64,000 nt of DNA from Micromonospora sp. WMMD1102 (GTDB lineage Bacteria > Actinomycetota > Actinomycetes > Mycobacteriales > Micromonosporaceae): positions 6,761,001 to 6,825,000 of the forward strand of contig NZ_JARUBN010000001.1 in the NCBI RefSeq assembly GCF_029626265.1, read 5' to 3'. Below, piece by piece: positions 58,628-64,000 of this stretch; the stretch's first letter is position 1, and the number at the start of each line of letters is the position of its first letter. The notes beneath the pieces were generated by a model that was not told where the DNA came from, ran no database searches, and saw nothing but the letters and a program-made list of their open reading frames with translations. The position numbers and the translations under genes are program-made.

Positions 58628-58876
58628 ACCCGCCGACCTGGAACAACCCGTGGCCGCCAGCTCCGTAGCGCCGCCACAAGGGCCGCCCGCGATCGGTGTG
58701 GCGGACGGTCGCTTCCTGCACACCCTGTCGAGGTCGCCGAAGGAGGCGCTCCCTCAGGCGGCGCGGAACGTTGGGCCGCCGGCATACCGAGGGCGGCTCT
58801 GGCGTGCCCGGTTGCGGATGTCCCTCGGACGATCCTCGGCCTCGTCCTTCTCGCCAGGTCGGTTTCGAGGGTGCCG

Positions 58877-61153
58877 TCACGTCCGGGGTCGCAGCAGGGT
58901 GATTCGCCGGCCGCCGTACTCCGAGACGTAGAGGTTACCGGTCTCGGGGTGCTCGACCAGGTCGAGCGGGTCGGTGAATCCGCCCATCCCGGGCAGGCCG
59001 CTGGTCGACGCGGTGATGTCACCCGTGGCACCCGGCGTCAACACGACGATGTCGTCACCCCCGCTGTAGCGGACCACGAGCAGCTTGCCGGTGAGGGCAC
59101 CGCCGAACGCGGTCCCCCGGTACTCGATGACCCCGTTGGGCGATCGGTTGGTGCCGAAGTCGTGGGCGGCCCCGCGCCAGTTGCGGTCGGGTGCTGTCCC
59201 GATCGGATACTCGGAAACCTGCGCCGGGTCGACGTCGGCGGTCGGGTTGCCGCCGTTGAGCACCCATTCACAGCGGGTCGGGTTGGGGTGCCCGTAGTAG
59301 CCGCCCGCCCGCACCCGGAACAGGTAGTCGCGCTGGGTCGACACCCCGGTCAGGCCCGGCGTGAGGGGACCGGTCCAGGCGCCGTTGGTCGCCACGTCCA
59401 CCCGGCGCGTACATGCGGCCGGCAGGGCGGCCGGGGCGGCCGGAGCGCTGCCGCCGGCGGCCGAGCCGTTGGTCGGCACGTACAGGTGTCCGTTGCTGTG
59501 CCAGACGAGGTCCCAGGCGTTGCGGATGCCGCTGCCGTAGACGGTCACCGGCGCGCCAGCCGCGAACGGGTCGTAGCTGCCGCCGTCGGCCGTCTTGACG
59601 TCCAGCGGGGTCGATCCCAGGGCGCTGGTGTCGACCCGCAGCACCGCCGCGCCGAGGGTGCGTTCGGGTCGCTGTCCCCACGCGTTGTCCGGTGCGCCCA
59701 TCGCGGTGTTGGAGCCCTGGTTGACGTAGAGGGCACCGTCCGGGCCGAAGGCGAGCCCGTTGGTGAGGTGGTCGCGGGTGCTGCGGGGCAGGTTGACCAC
59801 CTTGTCGGTCACCGTCGCCAACTGTGGCCCGCTCATCCGGCTGATCTTCCCGGTCCAGTCCGGCATGCTGCCGTAGCCGAACGCGGAGTGGGTAACCCAG
59901 AGCACCGGAGCACCGGCGGTGGCCGCCGGGTCGAAGGCCAGCCCCATGAGCATCCGGTCGCCGCCCGCGCTGGTACGCAGGGAATCGATCACCGCACCCG
60001 TGCCGAGGGTGCCGTCGGCGTTGACCGCGTACCGGATGATCTGCCCGGTGACGGTGGCCGCGTACAACCTGCCGTCCGGGCCGAAGGTGACGGCGGTGAA
60101 GGTCTGACCGCTCGCGGTGGGCAGGGTGACCTTGTCGAACGCGATCGGGCCACCGGGAACGGCCGGTGCCGTGCCGGTGGTGAAGGTGACCGCGTACGGC
60201 AGGAAGGCTGCGCCGGACGTGTCACGTACACCATCGGTGATCTCGAAACGGTACGTGGTGTCCGCCGTCAGCAACCCGGTTGGTTGCAGGACGACCACGT
60301 CACCACCACCGCTGGTGTTGCGGTTGGCGGACACCGCCACGCCGTCGGCGACCCGGATCAGCCGTACGGTGTCCGCGGTCAGGGTCGCGGCGTCCACCCC
60401 GGCGCCGACGGTCGGCAGGTCGACGGTCGCCGCGATCGGGGTGTCCCGGGACACCGCGACGGTCCCGGCCGCCGGGGTGACGCCGGTGATCGCCGGCCGG
60501 CCGTCCAACTGCGGCGCGGCCACGACGTCGAGATAGTTGATTTTGGTGTTGAAGCCACCGGCGGCGTCCACGGTAAGCCGCCCGTCCATGATCCGGGTGG
60601 CCACCGTGGCCTGGCGGTACTCGCCCCCGCTGGCCGGCACGAACGGCCCGACCGCGACGGAACCCTCGACGTTGAGCTGGTGGCGGCTGTCCAGCGCCGG
60701 ACCGTCCCCGGCCGAAACCGTCACGGTGTACGTGCCGTTGGGACGCTCCAGCTCCCAGACGCCCTCGGCCCGCACCCCGTTGAAGTTCGACAGGTCGTCG
60801 CCCTGCATGTGCATGAGCGTGTCCAGCCGCTGCTCGATGCCGGTCCGGTCGCGGTCCCGGCCGCTGCCGACCAGGCTCAGCGGGGTGTCGCTGCCCGGAG
60901 CCACCCAGCCATAGCGCAGCCCGGTGCTCTGGCCGGGGTCGACCCGGTCGCCGAAGCCCTGGCCGAAGTCGCGCACGTACCCCGTCGGCAGCGGGGCGCC
61001 CTGGCTGGAGAAGTTGACCGACAACGGATCGGCCGCCGCCGCTCTGCCCTTCGCGCTGGCCGCCGCCGGACCGGCCGGCATCACGGTCAGGACCCCCACG
61101 AGGGTCACCGCCAAGCCGCCCCGAGCAACCACTGTCGCACCCGATCGGCGCAT
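58877..61153 (-). CDS. secreted sorbosone/glucose-dehydrogenase-like beta-propeller protein
   Basis: 758 aa from ATG 61153 (MRRSGATVVARGGLAVTLVG signal). After the signal comes a malectin-like carbohydrate-binding part (PLSVNFSSQGAPLPTGYVRD, NGTYTVTVSAGDGPALDSRH), an Ig-like Big_5 domain (PAITGVTPAAGTVAVSRDTP, YRFEITDGVRDTSGAAFLPY) and a six-bladed propeller (FTAVTFGPDGRLYAATVTGQ, NGLAFGPDGALYVNQGSNTA, GKLLVVRYSGGDDIVVLTPG). Probably an extracellular sugar-binding or PQQ-type oxidoreductase; catalytic residues not verified. Confidence 0.85.
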   Translation of the reverse strand: MRRSGATVVARGGLAVTLVGVLTVMPAGPAAASAKGRAAAADPLSVNFSSQGAPLPTGYVRDFGQGFGDRVDPGQSTGLRYGWVAPGSDTPLSLVGSGRDRDRTGIEQRLDTLMHMQGDDLSNFNGVRAEGVWELERPNGTYTVTVSAGDGPALDSRHQLNVEGSVAVGPFVPASGGEYRQATVATRIMDGRLTVDAAGGFNTKINYLDVVAAPQLDGRPAITGVTPAAGTVAVSRDTPIAATVDLPTVGAGVDAATLTADTVRLIRVADGVAVSANRNTSGGGDVVVLQPTGLLTADTTYRFEITDGVRDTSGAAFLPYAVTFTTGTAPAVPGGPIAFDKVTLPTASGQTFTAVTFGPDGRLYAATVTGQIIRYAVNADGTLGTGAVIDSLRTSAGGDRMLMGLAFDPAATAGAPVLWVTHSAFGYGSMPDWTGKISRMSGPQLATVTDKVVNLPRSTRDHLTNGLAFGPDGALYVNQGSNTAMGAPDNAWGQRPERTLGAAVLRVDTSALGSTPLDVKTADGGSYDPFAAGAPVTVYGSGIRNAWDLVWHSNGHLYVPTNGSAAGGSAPAAPAALPAACTRRVDVATNGAWTGPLTPGLTGVSTQRDYLFRVRAGGYYGHPNPTRCEWVLNGGNPTADVDPAQVSEYPIGTAPDRNWRGAAHDFGTNRSPNGVIEYRGTAFGGALTGKLLVVRYSGGDDIVVLTPGATGDITASTSGLPGMGGFTDPLDLVEHPETGNLYVSEYGGRRITLLRPRT

Positions 61154-61884
61154 CGTGCCCCCTAGCACCCGTCGTTGCTCACCTGCCCGGCGTGGACGGT
61201 ATAGATACGCGAAGATCCTTCAGATAGCTCTGTCTGGATATTTACAGCCGTGCTATCCGGAACGCGCCCGCCTGTTCGACCTTTCGCGCGCCGCCGGTGC
61301 CGCGCCCGGGTCCCGCGCGGGCCCACTTCCCAGCGGGCCCGTCCGGAGCGCAGCGGGTGCTTGACGTCATCGACGCTCCCGCCTGGGTGCGTCACTGCCG
61401 GGCCGACTTCCTCGGCAACCGGCTCGGTCGCGGCCTGTACGCGCCGATCTTCGACCACCCCGCGCCTCGTCGCGCTGGGGGTACCGCTGCCCGAGATCGG
61501 CGTGGCCCGGACCAACGGGGTCGTGCCGACAGAAGTCCTGGAGCAGGTCGACGCCCGGCTCGCGGCCGAGATCCAGCGGCTGACCAGGGCCCGCGCCGAA
61601 CCAACCGGGCGCCGGCCTGGTCAGAGGCGAACACACCACCATGCAGACGTTCGTCGACGCCGTGGCCTCCATCTACAACCCCGCGCAGATCGACGTGCTC
61701 ACCCGGGCCAGTCTCCTCGCGCGCCGGCAGTTGGGCCTCGACGCTGCGGCCGAGGAGGACCAAGGGCGCGAATGAAATGCCCGACGGCCCGGCCCAGCTC
61801 GTCGTGCCGGGCCGGACCGGGCCTGCGCTCACCGGACAACGGTGAGACCGCTATGCCTCGAGCACTGCTACCCCTCGAGCACTG
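61154..61884 (+). pseudogene. gene graveyard: MmyB-like regulator relic and other fragments
   Basis: Plus-strand frames show RVLDVIDAPAWVRHCRADFL, GNRLGRGLYAPIFDHPAP (the ligand domain of XRE/MmyB regulators) at about 61355-61465, then LVALGVPLPEIGVARTNGVV, LEQVDARLAAEIQRLTRAR (MerR-like) and a scrap MQTFVDAVASIYNPAQIDVL ending at 61774. Frames change repeatedly; none is a complete gene. Confidence 0.45.
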
Positions 61885-62743
61885 CTATGCCTCGAGCGCG
61901 GAACGATTCCAGGCGGCCAGGTCGGCGGCCGCTTCGTAGGTCGTACGGAGAAAATCGGTGAGCATCGCGTCGGGATCGGCTGCGTCGGCGACCCGTTCGT
62001 AGGGCAGGACGCATTCCTGCAGCGACCTGTCGTAGAACATGGCCGTGCGTTCCGCATAGCCAGGTGGTTCCGGGTAGGCGTACGCGTAGAAGGCGCCCTC
62101 CTCGCCGCCGCCCGGCCAGAAACCGAAGCTCGCCAGCTCGTGTGAGTAGCCCTCGTGCATCACCTGCGGCGGGCAGTTCGGCACCCCCGCCCGGGTGTGG
62201 CGGCGCGACGGCGCCCGAGAAGCGGGTGTAGGCCAGGTCCATCGCACCCCAGAAGAAATGCACCGGGCTCGCCTTGCCCACGAACTCACCACGGAACCGG
62301 CCCAGCACCCGCTCGGCCTGCAACAGTTGCCGCCAGAACAACTGCGCGGCCGCGCCGTCGTACGTCTTGTTCTGGTGATCCTCGGCGAACGGAACCGCGG
62401 GCTCGACCTCGTTGGGGGCGGCGTGGATCTGCGGCTCGATGCCCAGCGCGGCCAGCGCCTCCAGCGTCTCGCCATAGAACGTGGCAACCGATTTGGATCC
62501 CAGGACCACGTCACGGGTCCGACCGTCGCTGGCGCGCACGTGCAGACGGTGTTCGAGGAAGTCGAACTCGATGTCGAAGACGCCGTGGTCGTACGGCATC
62601 GCCGAAGTGGTCAGGCCGCGCGCGGTGGGGTACAGCGTCACGTGCCACCAGTGGTTGACCGCCGGTGCGTACGCCAGCCGCACCTTTCCGACGATCTGAG
62701 TCCACATGTGCAGCGTGTTGCGGGTGTCGGTCCAGTCGGCCAC
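61885..62743 (-). pseudogene. DUF5996 family protein, frameshifted
   Basis: From GTG 62743: ADWTDTRNTLHMWTQIVGKV, YDHGVFDIEFDFLEHRLHVR, FFWGAMDLAYTRFSGAVAPP; near 62190 the frame changes to VPNCPPQVMHEGYSHELASF, FWPGGGEEGAFYAYAYPEPP, CVLPYERVADAADPDAMLTD and ends at 61885. One indel separates two otherwise conserved halves, so recent inactivation or a sequencing error is possible. Confidence 0.75.
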
Positions 62744-63089
62744 GCGGAGCCGGGGCCAATGCCCGATTGGGCCGAGTTGTCTTTTAACGTTCGTTGCGGC
62801 GCCGGCAAGAGCACCCTGGTGCGCATCGTCGCCGGCGGCCGTCTCGCCGAGCGCCGTGATCTCGACCAGGCGGCCCTGATCTCGACCGGGCGCAGGACCG
62901 GGCGGCGGCGGTCGCCGACCCGGCCGAACCGACGCGCGCCGCCGGAGCAGGTACGAAGTCGACGCGGTGCCCGAGAACAGAGCGGGCCACGTCGCAACAG
63001 CTGAGGGGCCCGATCGACCACCGCGGCCGAGCGGGCCAGGACTCCGCACGCCGGGGTGCCCCGACGGCTTGGCCGGTGCTCTGACCGAA
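62744..63089. other. intergenic region with ABC-ATPase scrap
   Basis: 346 nt. A plus-strand stretch near 62785-62850 reads FNVRCGAGKSTLVRIVAGGR, like the Walker A of an ABC transporter ATPase, with nothing else of the gene. Confidence 0.35.
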
Positions 63090-63784
63090 TCACCTGCCCG
63101 TGTCGACGCACCACCAGTCCCTCCCGGCGGCCGATTCTCCGGCCCAGGGTTCCAGGAGGTCTCCCGGCGCGAGTCCGAGGGCCTGTTCGATCTCCCCGGG
63201 GGTGAGGGTGCGCAGGGACTCGGAGAGCGACCGGGTCAGGTCGAGCCAGTACCCACGTAGCGTGGACTCGCTCACGAACAGTTGCTCGGCGATCCGGGCG
63301 TAGCTCAGTCCGCGGGCACGGCCGTGCAGGATCTGGCGCTGGCGTTCGCTGAGCAGGGTGATGCAGTTGCGCCGGACCAGAACCTCGAGGATCCCGACGA
63401 CCGACTGTGGCACGACGGTGCCGCCGGAGGCGACCTCGAGCAGGAGCTGCTCGGCCCGGCCGATCGGCAGCGCCTTGGAGACGACCCCGCTCGCGCCCGC
63501 CGCGATGCAGGCGGCGAGGACCAGACGGCGCTCCTCCTGGCTGTAGACGCAGACCCGGTAGCCGCAGCTTCTCAGTGCGCGGAGCGCGGCGATGCCCTGC
63601 CGGACGTCAGGCTGCTGTTCGAGGTTTGCCAGGTGCAGGTCGAGCAGGACCAGGTCGACCGCCGGCCGACGGTGCAGCAACTCTTCCACGGTCCCGACCG
63701 CGGCGACGACGTCGAGACCGGTCAGGAGCAGGGCGAACGACTCGCGGATCAGCGACGCGTCGTCGACGACCGCGACCGGGGGCC

Positions 63785-63788
<4 letters not shown>
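63090..63788 (-). CDS. NarL/LuxR-family response regulator, 232 aa
   Basis: Receiver domain with acidic pocket Asp9/Asp10 (VAVVDDASLI), phosphoacceptor Asp50 in DLVLLDLHLAN and Lys near 105 in SGVVSKALP. A C-terminal LuxR HTH (LSERQRQILHGRARGLSYAR, IAEQLFVSESTLRGYWLDLT). ATGA overlap with the upstream kinase gene makes a two-component pair. Confidence 0.9.

Positions 63789-64000
<212 letters not shown>

Noticed and set aside
58871..61165. 764-codon plus-strand open frame
   Set aside because: Mirror of the secreted beta-propeller gene on the minus strand; Gly/Arg/Val-rich shadow with no domain, while the minus frame has a signal peptide and recognisable domains.

Overview
The window is GC-rich actinomycete DNA, most likely from Micromonosporaceae. 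The reasons are strong GC3 bias, frequent GTG and TTG starts, many ATGA/GTGA start-stop overlaps, and actinomycete families (BTAD, DUF2637, SigE-type sigma, RepSA-type Rep, SCO3933-type regulator, LuxR/LAL). It is mostly accessory DNA: two conjugative elements next to each other at a tRNA-Arg gene, with nested insertion sequences and decayed genes.

Layout. (1) 1-9570: flank of a T4SS-type integrative conjugative element (ICE), with a BTAD protein fragment, a DUF2637 membrane protein, small unknown genes and a minus-strand run including a DUF932 protein. (2) 9668-21345: insertion zone. It holds a tandem pair of tyrosine recombinases resembling Tn554 TnpA/TnpB, a lipoprotein, a possible group II intron domain V relic, an ISL3 transposase split by IS5-type sequences that flank an isochorismatase gene, a sigma factor with a secreted protein, and an intact 893-bp IS5-type element with a TTA target duplication. 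(3) 21346-34756: minus-strand conjugation operon with a sigma-like protein, VirB2-like pilin, VirB6/TrbL-like channel, PrgI-like protein, VirB4 ATPase, coupling-type ATPase, replication-relaxation protein, M23 hydrolase and accessory proteins. (4) 34757-38946: cargo island with an array of TGTTCAA sites, a possible RiPP precursor coupled to an ATP-grasp ligase, a membrane protein, an overlapping 58-aa ORF and an antiparallel TIGR02391/HEPN-like gene. (5) 38947-42817: two methyltransferases, a small protein, a 17-bp hairpin, a 29-aa leader and a large serine recombinase.

(6) 42818-56373: a complete actinomycete integrative conjugative element (AICE) of about 13.6 kb bounded by 44-bp direct repeats. 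The right repeat is the 3' end of tRNA-Arg(CCU). The left repeat is the displaced copy and lies inside the serine recombinase reading frame. The AICE has xis, int, a RepSA-like Rep, an FtsK/TraB-type translocase, a DUF2637 spread protein, a SCO3933-type regulator, an XRE-TPR regulator, and left-end cargo with an FVIAPIG nucleotide-binding protein of likely defence type. Three identical 16-bp palindromes mark its transfer module. (7) 56405-64000: probable chromosome with many gene fragments, a VOC protein, a large secreted sorbosone-dehydrogenase-like protein, a frameshifted DUF5996 gene, and a LuxR-type response regulator coupled to a histidine kinase that runs off the window.

The ICE transfers by a T4SS, whereas the AICE uses a single FtsK-like translocase with a RepSA-like initiator. 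The best candidates for something undescribed are the ATP-grasp cassette, the 38-bp element repeated in front of two ICE operons, the TGTTCAA array, and the stacking of the two elements on one tRNA.
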